From Entophlyctis helioformis (taxonomy: Eukaryota > Chytridiomycota > Chytridiomycetes > Chytridiales > Chytriomycetaceae), in NCBI GenBank assembly GCA_025526915.1, contig JAHLKH010000267.1, forward strand, positions 1 to 28,136: DNA of 28,136 bases, read 5' to 3'. Shown in pieces: positions 1 to 8,491 of the stretch. How positions within the stretch are numbered: the stretch's first letter is position 1; the number at the start of each line of letters is the position of its first letter. A program made the translations under genes and the position numbers. The notes below the pieces were generated by a model, which saw only the letters and a program-made list of their open reading frames with translations, did no database searches and was not told the DNA's origin.

Positions 1-1197
1 CCGTGGGTCCTGGGCACCTTTGCCCGCGATGTGCGCTTCGTGGCCATTGACCGTGCTCTGTCCCGCGAAGGTCCGTCTTGTCATTGTTGTCGTTAAAGTG
101 GTCGTCGTGGAGGACTGGCTGGCTGGCTGACTGACTGACTGGCTGGCTGCGATCACATTCACATCTCCGTTGATATAGGATGGAAGGTCGTGGTCCTCTT
201 GCGGCTGTCGCCGTTGTTTCCGTTTGGGCTGTGCAACTACCTGCTGTCCATGACCTCGATGCCCGTAAGCGTCTGCATCAAGCCGTGCCTCTCTCTCTCT
301 CTGATCTCCTTGCCACCAGACGCTGCCCGCTCACTCTGCACGAACCCCATCTAGGTCTGGCGCGTCATGGTCGCGTCGTTGTTTGGAAACCTGCCCGGAG
401 CGACCATGTACAGTTTTCTCGGGTCGCTCGTGGGCAACTTGGCCGATACAGACGGCTACACCGTGCCTCTCAAGAGTAGGTGCAGTTGGGGGCGGTTGGT
501 TGCTTGTGCACGCTGCACATTGGACTGACTGGCAACAACACCAACTCCAACAACCATGACAGCCAAACTGCTCACGGGCCTGTTCTCGCTCTGGCTTCTG
601 CACGGGTCGGTGGTGTACATTACGCTCGTGTCCAAGCGTGCGCTGCGGGAATCGCTGATCGAGTCGGCCGGCTTCGAGGCCGACTCTGTCTCCGAGTCCG
701 TGTCGCTGTCCATGTCAGATTCAGAGCCAGAAGCAGAAGCAAGCCACGACGCGGACGAGTTGACTCAAGACGATCTGCTGGATAGTTGGACATCGCAAGA
801 GCAACCAGGCACGACAACGTCACAATGCACTCAAGGCGTTGAGCTGGATGGCGGAAGAGATGGCGGCGATCTGGGCAGCATCGATCGAGCCAGACGGCAG
901 CCGCATTCCCAAAGAGACGGCTTGTTTGTGGACACGGGGAGCTACGAGACAGAGGGAGAGGGAGAGGCAGATGGAGAGCCGACGAGTGCCACGGCCATGA
1001 TGCCTGCAGAGGGAGGAGTGCCAGCCAGTGCAGCGACACGGGCACATGGCGACGGGTTCACTGAAGGCGAGCGACGGCTGCAGCAGTGGACGGCCGGCGG
1101 GATCGGTCTCATGCTTGTGTGTGGACTGCCGCCATCTGGCTGCTCATGCCAGACGTCGCGTGATGATGTTAAGCATACACGACGTTCATTGGCATAG
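1..1197 (+). CDS. TVP38/TMEM64-type VTT-domain membrane protein, 5' partial
   Basis: Four exons can be traced: 1-70, 179-264, 355-475 and 563-1197. They join in phase (912 nt, 304 codons) with GT-AG borders. The joined protein shows the VTT (SNARE-associated Golgi/DedA-like) core: ARDVRFVAIDRAL, then GWKVVVLLRLSPLFPFGLCN, then LFGNLPGATMYSFLGSLVG, then a hydrophobic segment LFSLWLLHGSVVYITLV ending in SKRAL. In known family members this is a polytopic Golgi/ER membrane protein of the TVP38/TMEM64 group, whose VTT relatives include TMEM41B lipid scramblases. After residue ~200 an acidic Ser/Glu-rich tail follows. It ends with a hydrophobic stretch (GGIGLMLVCGLP) that may be a last membrane segment. 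Compared with two other copies of this tail, one base is missing near 1130, so the last ~20 residues are altered and the stop at 1195-1197 lies inside an inserted LTR. The N-terminal part is outside the window. Family assignment is strong; activity is inferred only from the family. Confidence 0.85.
115..149. repeat. CTGG/CTGA tetranucleotide repeat in VTT-gene intron 1
   Basis: A short tract of alternating ctgg and ctga units lies inside the first visible intron (71-178) of the VTT gene. A similar (ACTG)n tract occurs in an intron of the molybdenum cofactor gene at 21983-22018, so this tetranucleotide seems common in introns of this genome. Confidence 0.8.
690..1160 (+). repeat. Direct repeat A, copy 1 (VTT acidic tail)
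   Basis: This 471 bp segment encodes the acidic tail of the VTT protein, including DADELTQDDLLD and GGIGLMLVCGLP, and is continuous with VTT exon 4. Copies 2 and 3 lie at 8492-8958 and 16315-16790. Copy 1 lacks one G of the gccggcc present in the other two (near 1130), which shifts the frame of the last residues. It is followed directly by the LTR at 1161. Confidence 0.85.
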
Positions 1198-1333
1198 CTT
1201 GCAGTAATAAAGACACGTGCATGAGCAGTACCTGACGGACGGTGGTTGGTGCACAAGGCGACGACTGGGGCAAGCTGCCTTGCGGTCTGTCAGGGGGTGC
1301 ATGTATAGCATGCGATCGTGGCTGACTGTTACA
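1161..1333 (-). mobile_element. Ty3/gypsy LTR (3' LTR, unit 1)
   Basis: On the minus strand the segment begins TGTAACAG, directly after a polypurine tract AAGGGGGGA (1342-1334), and ends in CATCATCA at 1161. This is the TG...CA format of a short (~173 bp) LTR, in the place expected for a 3' LTR just downstream of integrase. On the plus strand it supplies AATAAA at 1206-1211, which could serve as the poly(A) signal of the VTT gene, and it also supplies that gene's present stop codon. No matching 5' LTR is visible elsewhere in the unit. Confidence 0.65.
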
Positions 1334-2965
1334 TCCCCCCTTGACGAGGGATCCTCCAGAGAACAATCGGCACAGACAGAAGGAAGCCACGTTCACGTCC
1401 AATGCATTCCCAGCGTGGCGGCGACTGCGGCGGACCGGCGGTTGTGCTGGGAGGGCAGCGAGGTACTGGTCCAGCAGATCAGGTGCAGTCTCATGCAGCT
1501 CGGCCTCTGAGCGGTACACGTTGTGTTGCGGGCCGTAGCCGAGGTACGAGACCACAAAGGAGCGGTGGCCGTTGCGAGCGACCTTGTGTCCAACAATCGC
1601 GTCAATCTCCCATTCAGCTGCCACAGGGTCATCAGCAAAGGCGACTGCAGGCGGCTGAGCAGGCAGTGGCCGGCCAGGGAAAGCGGCGGCCGGATCGCGG
1701 TACGGCTTCAGCAGACGGACGTGGAACCACGGATGCAGACGCTGCATGGTCGGATGCAGAGCCAGCTTGCAGTTTAGACCATCCAGTGCGGCATTGACCT
1801 CTGTGATCGGGAATGGACCCAGCCAGTTGGGCAGGAACGCATTGGGGCGATGCGTGTCGGTGGGCCACACAATGCCGGCAGCTTGCAGCATGACCATGTC
1901 GCCGACAGCGTAGGCAGGAGCATCACGGCAGTGCCGATCGGCGTTGCGCTTCTGCTGTTCCTGGGCCTTGACCAGGTTGTCTGTGGTATCCACGCGAGCT
2001 TTGTCAATGGCAGCGAGCAGGTCGCGGACAGCAGGCGGCGACGATGCTGCCGGCTCGTGTGGCAGCGTGCGAGGCTCGAGGCCAAAGGCGAGAAAGTACG
2101 GAGCATAGCCAGTCGATGCACTTGGAGCAGAGTTGAGGGCGTGGACAGCCGCATCGAGCATGTGCTCCCAGTTGCTGCCGCGGTGGTTGGCGTACTTGGA
2201 CAGCAGGTCCTTGAGCGTGCGGATGGTGCGTTCGGACTGGCCGTCGGTCTCCTGGTGGCGGGCCGTTGCCATGACTTGCTCAATGTCCAGCGCCGCACAG
2301 AGCGCCGTCCAGAAGGCAGACAGGAAGCGAGCGTCGCGGTCCGAGACGATGGACGACGGCAGGCCGTGGCCAGCAAGCACCCATCGGTTGAGGAACAGCG
2401 CGGCAAGATCCTCGGCAGTCGCATCGCGTCGCGTCGGCACGCACTTGACAAGCTTTGTCAGGCGATCCACAACCACAAACAGAGCGTCGTTGCCCTCGGC
2501 CGACATGGGCATAAAGGCAATGTCGCACGCCACGGACTGGAAGCAGTCGGCAGGGATGGGCAGCGGGTGCAGCAGACCGGCAGGAGCCTGCGTCGACGAG
2601 TTGAACCGCTGGCAGGCGTCGCACGAGCCCACAAAGCGGCCGACCGACGAGGCCATGTCCGGCCAGTAGCAGTGCGCACGCAGACGGCCGTGTGTTCGTT
2701 CGCGGCCCTGGTGGCCGGCATGTGCCGGCTCGTGGGCCATGGTGAGCAGGTCGGTGCGCACTTGACCATCTGGGATGTACATGCGGCCCTCGTAGAACCA
2801 CAGGCCGTCGACCAGCTCGAGCTTGGCTGCCAACTGACGCTCGTGTGCAGCAGCATCAGCAGGATCGGCCTTCCAGCGAGCGACGTTGAGCAGGAACGGA
2901 TCGGCAGCCAGCAGCGGACGGATGCGAGCAGCGATGCCAGAGGTGACCGTCGTCAGGGCCGACAC
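1169..2965 (-). CDS. Ty3/gypsy chromovirus integrase with chromodomain, 5'-truncated pol (unit 1)
   Basis: A 598-codon open frame. N-terminal zinc-binding residues are seen as H78, H82/H85 and C115-x2-C118 (SCDACQR). The catalytic triad D148 (VACDIAF), D209 (IVSDRDARF) and E245 (TDGQSERT) has the expected D-x35-E spacing. A C-terminal chromodomain (EWEIDAIVGHK..., YLGYGPQHN) ends near residue 500, followed by SLVKGG over the polypurine tract. The enzyme inserts retroelement cDNA into the genome, and the chromodomain guides it to chromatin. The frame starts with SALTTVTSGIAARI, the usual point just after the RNase H domain. No RNase H or reverse transcriptase is seen upstream, and a stop lies at 3020-3022. 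There is no ATG at the 5' end; the first in-frame Met is at residue 62 (GRMYIPDG). The C-terminus reads through into the LTR. All catalytic residues are intact, but the element is not autonomous. Confidence 0.88.
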   Translation of the reverse strand: MSALTTVTSGIAARIRPLLAADPFLLNVARWKADPADAAAHERQLAAKLELVDGLWFYEGRMYIPDGQVRTDLLTMAHEPAHAGHQGRERTHGRLRAHCYWPDMASSVGRFVGSCDACQRFNSSTQAPAGLLHPLPIPADCFQSVACDIAFMPMSAEGNDALFVVVDRLTKLVKCVPTRRDATAEDLAALFLNRWVLAGHGLPSSIVSDRDARFLSAFWTALCAALDIEQVMATARHQETDGQSERTIRTLKDLLSKYANHRGSNWEHMLDAAVHALNSAPSASTGYAPYFLAFGLEPRTLPHEPAASSPPAVRDLLAAIDKARVDTTDNLVKAQEQQKRNADRHCRDAPAYAVGDMVMLQAAGIVWPTDTHRPNAFLPNWLGPFPITEVNAALDGLNCKLALHPTMQRLHPWFHVRLLKPYRDPAAAFPGRPLPAQPPAVAFADDPVAAEWEIDAIVGHKVARNGHRSFVVSYLGYGPQHNVYRSEAELHETAPDLLDQYLAALPAQPPVRRSRRHAGNALDVNVASFCLCRLFSGGSLVKGGCNSQPRSHAIHAPPDRPQGSLPQSSPCAPTTVRQVLLMHVSLLLQAMPMNVVYA

Positions 2966-2968
2966 ACT

Positions 2969-4314
2969 GGTAGTCGAGAGGCAGCGGCAGCATGTCTGGC
3001 AGCAAGACGGTGCTGGATCTCATCGTCAAGCCGCTCTTTCATGGCCGCTGTGGACTGTGCCATGCGACGGTTGGGATGCAGTGGCCAGCTTGGAGAGACC
3101 GAGTCGATGGGACTCGTGCTGTCCTTCTCAAGCTGTCACACCAGCAGGATCGCACAGTCTGCATGAGCAGCATGGAACCACTGGCCAAACAGCACTCGCA
3201 GCAGCCACTCGGATGGCGAAAGAGGACGCCACCTCAACCAGATCAGCGTGCTGGTCGACATTGGAGCCTTTGAGGATGCTGCAGATGGCTGGCATGGCTG
3301 CTCTGCGAGTGGCGTGCAGCCTTGACAGGCAGCCGAGTGCAAGCATGAGCACTGCCATCAGCAGAGCGACCGTCTCGGCTGTTGCGTCTGTGTTGATAGA
3401 GGACCGCAGTGGTCAATGAAGGGCTGGTTGAGCGATACGCTGCACTCACAGACACGCCTGGATGCAGCCTGGTGCACCAAGGTTGAGCAAGCACACGCGG
3501 CCATGACCGTCTGCTGTCGGCTGTGGTCGCGTGTCTGGCTGCCACTGCAACGCGCAGGTGGTCCACAAGGACGCTGCTGCCCACACTTGCAGCCAGGCAT
3601 TCATCCAGCGACAGCATGCCTCTGGCTGGCACACACTGCCAGTGAGTGCAGCCTGTGTGTGTCGATGGCGTTCGCCTGCCAGTCCATCCTTGCTCTGCCG
3701 ATGCTGGAAGTCTTGAGCGGTGCACCGCCAGCCACTCCCTGCACAGAACTGTTTGTCCGCAGATGCGATGCGATGCGATGCTGGCATGCATGCACAAGCC
3801 AACCAGCACAGTCGCAACGCAGCATCGTTGTTGATGGCGTTTTTGCGGGCGTTGGCGCAGTGTCATCCAAACGCCGATGCGCGGATCCCCTGTCACATGC
3901 AACCTGCCTCGCCATCCCATGGCTTGCGGCCAACTTTGAGCAAGCCTGCTCTTGGCGTCAAAGGAACGCCGACAGCGACTGCTGCTGTGAGCGAGCAGTC
4001 GCTATGAGACACTGGCCAGCACACACCGAAAGAGCATAGCGTCCCAGCAAGCCCAATCACTCCCATGTGTGTGCACGCTGCCTGCTGCCTGCAGCCTTGA
4101 ACGCCGCATCCAATATCGCGCGTTTGGATGATGACACCTTCAAACGATGGCGATGAAGGGCAGATGAGCGCGGAAAGCGATGGCGCAGCAACTGTGCCCG
4201 TGCGGCATCCTGCGGCATCCTGCGCAGCAGCGATTCACTTCAAAAGGCGGGCTGTTCCCGGCTCGCTTTCTCACGTCGTCCACCTCAAGCGAACCAAAGG
4301 ATCCCCTCGCCGGC
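2969..4314. other. Spacer between integrase and LRR gene, unit 1
   Basis: About 1.35 kb lie between the diverging 5' ends of the minus-strand integrase frame and the plus-strand LRR gene. I see no protein family in any frame; the possible translations are Cys/His/Arg/Trp-rich and shift frame between the two units. Visible items are a gatgcgatgcgatgcgatgc run near 3766-3781 and a tandem ggcatcctgc motif (two copies near 4204, three in unit 2). Most of the spacer is near-identical to 10769-12125. It may hold promoters for one or both neighbours and possibly an unrecognised signal-peptide exon of the LRR gene. Confidence 0.5.
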
Positions 4315-7300
4315 ATGTCAGTTGTTCTGAAAGCCCCACAAGACTGCGCTGTCCTGAGCAACATCTGGCCAGCCAAGTTCCCTGCCAACACTGAGTGCTG
4401 TGGCGTAGTAGATAAAAATGGCATCCCGCCGAAAGCGGCGTGTAAGGATGGTCGTGTCACTGAGCTGTACGTTATTGCTCCCTCACTGTGCTGCGTGATG
4501 CACCAGACCAACTGACGCCGCTCTCTCCGCCTTCCATACACTGCCCTCTCTGCTCTGCTCTGCTCTCAATGCATCCCTCTTGCCGCCGCCGTCATCTTCG
4601 TCTATCGCTCGTCCCCTTGTGCACCGCCATCCATGTCTCGACAACGCCATCGCCAATCCCGCACTTTCACAACAACAACAGCCGTCTGGCTTATGGTGAT
4701 GGCAAGACTGTGGACAAGGCACCCCCAAAGCGCTTGCTGCTCTGACTGGTCTGAGAGTCCTGTAAGCGCAGTTTCCTGCCCGAAACAATCGAGATTGCCC
4801 TTGCTGACCGTTGAAGCCATTCATATGCCTTGGACCGCACTGAACAGCAACCTTAACATGAACGACTACACGTCGATCCCTGATGATATCTTTGCCAATA
4901 TGACTGCGCTTGTGGAGCTGTATGTGTTCTCTTGATCTGCCTGCTTGAGCTTGCTTTGAGATCGTGCTGACATGGGTCTGCCTCGCTTCCTTCCACATCC
5001 CAAAGCAACATTGGTGATAACAAGTTTGGCGGCATATCCATCCCATCGTCCATTGGCAACTTGCCCAACCTCGCCCAGTTGTGAGTTGCAGTGCACCGAC
5101 TTTGGTGGCTGTTGCCAATGACCAAGGTTGCTGACTTGCTCATGCTCGTTTCTGCTGATTCCTGGTCCCATGGCTTTCCGTCCATGAATCATGCACTCAA
5201 CTTTGGCTATGATTGATATGCCACAAAAGGGCACTTTATGACGGTGGCTTTGGTGGTGAGATCCCTGCCAGTTTCGAGAAGCTGACCAAGCTGGAAGTTT
5301 TGTATGTCACAATGTAGCATTCCTCTCTTGAACGTAGACCATGGCTTAACCTGCCGTCTTTGCTGCAATGTTCAGCTACGTCTATGGAAACAATCTCAGT
5401 GGCACCATCCCCTCGTGGTTCAGCAACCTCCAGAATCTGAACACATTGCAAGTCTTTCTCTCATTTGTCATCCCTTCATATGCCAGATTCACTAACACGA
5501 CAGTGATTGCCCTTGCTCTCTTTGCAATCCAACCAATAGTTGGTTCTACTTCAACACTCTGCTGGCTGGCCCACTGCCGGTCATTTCCAACAAAGTGGAT
5601 TGTAAAGGTGGTGACACGAGTGTCTGCAGGCCTGAAGGTCAGATCGGTAACAAATGCAATATCGAACAGATGTGTAAGTCGTGCTTCATGTCATGCGGTG
5701 GTTGGTTCTGGCTGTGAGGATCACAGCTGACACGTGCTGGTCAACCATCTCGCTCTGCAACAGGCTACGTTGCTCTTCCTGGCTCGGACTGCGCGATCCT
5801 CCAAGATACCATCCCTTCTGTCTTTGACAAGTATTCCGACTGCTGCAAGGTGTCAGGCGTCACCTGTGATGCCGACAACCGTGTCACGCAGCTGTGAGTT
5901 GCCATGCTCCTCAATGCTCTGATCGTGGGCATGCATTCTAACACGCTTTGCCAATCCAAGCCTGCTTCCCAACAAGAGCATCGCTGGCCAGCTGTCGGTC
6001 AAGATCGGCGGTCTCACAAAGCTTGAGGAACTGTGAGTTGTGCCTGGCTGTGCCGTGTTGATGTGCACCATGCGACACTGACCGACTGACACTGCTGCCG
6101 CACGATCAGCGACCTTTCCAACAACGCCATCGAGGGTCCCCTTCCTGAGCTGTTTGACAAGCTGACCTCGCTCGCCACGCTGTGAGTGCATGCTGGCTGG
6201 CTGGCTTGTGACGATCATCGCGGCTGTTGCTGACTCTGCATTCTCATGAACAGCAATATCGCCAACAACAAGCTCAATGGTCCCATTCCCAAGACTCTTG
6301 CTCAGCTCGCCTCCCTCACCAAGCTGTGCGTGCAATTCCACTGAGCTGTGTTTGGATTGGCTGCACGACACGATGCTGACACGCTCGCTCCTTGCCATCC
6401 AACAGCGACATCTCTGGCAACACTGGCATGGACGGCACGCTTCCTGGTTTCCCTGCGACTCTGACAGACTGCAAGGGCACCGATACTGGCATCTGTGTGC
6501 CTCCCGGTCTGACTGGCACCGACTGTGGCATCGAGACCAAGTGTGAGTTGCGATGCTGGATGAATGAGCGGTGTGGATCTGTGCAGCAGCTGACGCGCGT
6601 TTCTGGTTGCTGCTAAAGGTTATGTGCCAACGACCACTGAGACCACTACTACAACCACTGAGACCACCACGACTACGACGACCACGACGACCACGACGAT
6701 CGAGTCTGCCACTGAGACTACTACAACGACTGAGACTGCCACTGAGACGACCACTACAACTGACGCTGCTCCAACCAACTCCGAGACTGCTACTGAGACG
6801 ACCACTACGACTGACGCTGCTCCAACCAACTCCGAGACTGCAACTGAGACTTCCACCGAGTCTGCTGCCATTGCTTCGTCGACGACCACCACCGCGTCCG
6901 AGGCCGTTGCTCCTTCCGCGACGGCATCTGAGGCTGCATCCGCAACCACTGGCGTGCCTATTGTTGTTCTTGAGACGACCACGACCGCGTCTGCTGCCTC
7001 TGCCACTGCCGGACCCGCTGCTCCTGCTTCCACGACCGTGCCTGCTGTGCCTGCTGTCTCGATGACGGCTGCTCCTTCTGATGCCAAGACCACCACGACC
7101 ATCGTGCCTGTCGTCGTTGCTCCCACCACGACCGCCTCTGCTGCCGCTGTTGTCATCACGACCACCGTCGCACCTGTCGTTGTTGTTCCTGGTGCCACGA
7201 CGACCGTTGCTGCTGTGTACGGCCAGCCATCTGCCGCTCCGTCGCCCTCTCCGTCTGGCGGTGCCTCCATCTACGGCACTGGCGACCTGCCTGCTGGCGA

Positions 7301-7424
7301 GATCTACACCAAGCACCCGCTGCCTGGTGGTGGCGACGAGCCCATCCTCAGCGGTGCTGCTGCCATGGCTGCTTCGGTCGTGTCGGTCGTTGCTGCTCTC
7401 CTCGCTCCTCTCGCCCTCTTCTGA
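4315..7424 (+). pseudogene. Double-LRR, Thr-rich stalk, GPI-type surface protein (unit 1, frameshifted)
   Basis: Thirteen exons match the unit 2 gene: 4315-4466, 4682-4761, 4848-4919, 5006-5080, 5230-5301, 5376-5447, 5540-5673, 5764-5893, 5961-6032, 6110-6181, 6254-6325, 6406-6542 and 6619-7424. Exon 2 has five Cs at 4722-4726 where unit 2 has six. This shifts the frame to a TGA at 4743-4745. All later exons are open and in phase with each other, so this is the only defect seen. The protein plan is LRR N-cap (DCAVLSNIWP, CCGV), LRRs, a Cys-containing cap, a second N-cap (DCAILQDTIPSVF, DCCKVSGVTC), LRRs, a second cap, a Thr-rich stalk and a hydrophobic C-terminus. Exon 6 ends with a GC donor (gcaagt at 5448), a known minor splice class. 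The single missing base may be an assembly error, in which case the gene is functional. Confidence 0.8.
6619..7073 (+). repeat. Thr-codon-rich mucin-like stretch, unit 1
   Basis: This part of the last LRR exon is built from repeats of acc/acg/act with gag, giving TETTTTTT-type blocks, and a near-perfect duplicated block around DAAPTNSETATETTTTT (two copies near 6758-6845). Such low-complexity Thr/Ser stalks are usually O-glycosylated and hold a domain away from the wall. The unit 2 copy (14434-14885) is one codon shorter. Confidence 0.75.
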
Positions 7425-8491
7425 TCTGCTTTGTGATGCGTCTGCAAAGCGCGATCTGTCCGTTTCCTTTCTTCTCATGCTCTCATCCACCAACCAAGCC
7501 ACACAAGATGGCACTATCATCCACCAAGACTGCAACAACAGCAGCTGCTACAACAAGACTGATACAACAGCCAATAAAGCCGGATGGTCTCCATCCACCA
7601 AAACCCACACACCACGACTTGCTTTGTGTCTCGCAGTCCCCAGTCCACAAGCAATCCCTCAACCTCTCGCTCATCAGCAACTTGTCCTCACAACGCGCCA
7701 TCTCAAGATTGCCCACGATGCTGCGAGCGTCGTCCGTGCTGTTCTTGCCGCCGCTGTGAGGCTCGGGTGCTGCCAGTGCCAACAAGGACACCAGCAGCAG
7801 CAGCAGCCACACACACACACCAGCAGCCACTCAGAGACCCGCCTCACTGCGACCCACTGACGCTGAGCCGACCGTCCATGGCAGCCACCAAAGCCGCTGC
7901 ATCTGCAACTGCTGCTGCTGAGCAGTGTCTACATCGCAGGCTCTTGGTGCTTGCCAGACTGCACTGCAGCTGCCCAGCTGCTCCATGCCAGCATTGGCAT
8001 CTCTCGCTCATCACCAGCCGCATCCACTGCAGCAGCCGTGCCTGCCAGGTCCCGCCTGTCTGTCTCGGCTGTCTCACGCCGTGCCAGCATCGCACACACG
8101 CGCATCACGGTAGCATTCGCGTCTTCTGACTGCCGCGTTTCCAGCCGTGTCTGCCTGTGCCTCTGCCTCTGCGTCGCCGTCTCATGCTGCCGTTGCTCCA
8201 ACTGGCCGCTCCTCTCTGCTGCCATCGCCGTCTGCAACCAACTGCACACGCAGCGAACTTGACTTGGCGCTCAGATCCCACCTCTTCATCAGCTGCAGTC
8301 GCCACAACCACGCCAGCATCCAACACGCCGTCCTCTCGCTCTCAGAAACGCTCGCTGCCTGCGTCCTCGCCTGCCGTTGTTACCACTGCACCACGATCTG
8401 CTCTGCTTCCCAAGCACACAGACCCACACGCAGACAACAGACGCGACAGAGTCCAATGCAAGCACGCCGACTCTGACTCCTGTCACTCCTG
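7425..8491 (+). other. LRR 3' flank and Ser/Thr/Ala/Pro-rich region, unit 1
   Basis: After the LRR 3' UTR, about 600 bp (7870-8490) could encode Ser/Ala/Thr/Pro-rich peptide in all three plus frames, for example SPAASTAAAVPARS in one frame and ASSPAVVTTAPRSALLP in another. The low-complexity stretches move between frames without a clear intron. It could be a decayed or multi-exon gene leading into repeat A copy 2, or codon-like low-complexity DNA. I cannot build a convincing gene model. Confidence 0.4.
7573..7578 (+). terminator. AATAAA poly(A) signal, LRR gene unit 1
   Basis: A consensus AATAAA lies about 150 nt downstream of the LRR stop codon at 7422-7424, in a plausible 3' UTR. Confidence 0.55.

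Larger units (their letters stand above)
1161..2968 (-). mobile_element. 5'-truncated Ty3/gypsy chromovirus, unit 1
   Basis: The retroelement remnant is made of the integrase-chromodomain frame, a polypurine tract (1342-1334) and one LTR (1333-1161). Everything 5' of integrase (LTR, gag, protease, RT, RNase H) is missing. It sits tail-on against the VTT tail, directly after the bases gtcgcg. The boundary at the RNase H/integrase junction is inferred from where recognisable protein homology starts. Confidence 0.75.
690..8491. repeat. Tandem ~7.8 kb duplication, unit 1
   Basis: Homology to the following unit starts at gtctccgagtccgtgtcgct (690; same string at 8492) and runs through the VTT tail, retroelement, spacer, LRR gene and Ser/Thr-rich region. 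Most of it is near-identical by eye, with small indels. A clearly more diverged patch lies in the middle of the LRR gene (about 5137-5740). The units are in the same orientation and directly adjacent, as expected for unequal crossing-over or replication slippage between direct repeats. Confidence 0.9.

Noticed and set aside
690..1160. Repeat A copies as LTRs of a 7.8 kb retroelement (A-B-A).
   Set aside because: A does not start or end with TG...CA, is coding for the VTT tail, and a real short LTR next to a polypurine tract (1161-1333) already closes the integrase end. The element also lacks RT.
1850..3166. Plus-strand open frames of 438 codons over the integrase (also 9647-10963).
   Set aside because: These are antisense to an integrase with all catalytic motifs; the Arg/His/Val-rich translation has no family features.
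3766..3790. gatgc tandem run as a CRISPR-like or regulatory array.
   Set aside because: It is a simple pentamer repeat without spacers. No CRISPR array, tRNA or rRNA gene is seen anywhere in the window.
3243..3920. 225-codon minus-strand frame (also 11055-11720) as gag or RT of the retroelement.
   Set aside because: No RT (YxDD), RNase H or zinc-knuckle motif can be seen, the translation is Cys/His/Arg/Trp-rich, and frames differ between units because of indels.
5853..7538. Long minus-strand open frame of 561 codons over the LRR gene (and 13668-15350 in unit 2).
   Set aside because: It is antisense to a well-supported multi-exon LRR gene, crosses its introns, and its Arg/Gly/Ser-rich content mirrors the Thr-codon-rich stalk. 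It is open because of base composition.
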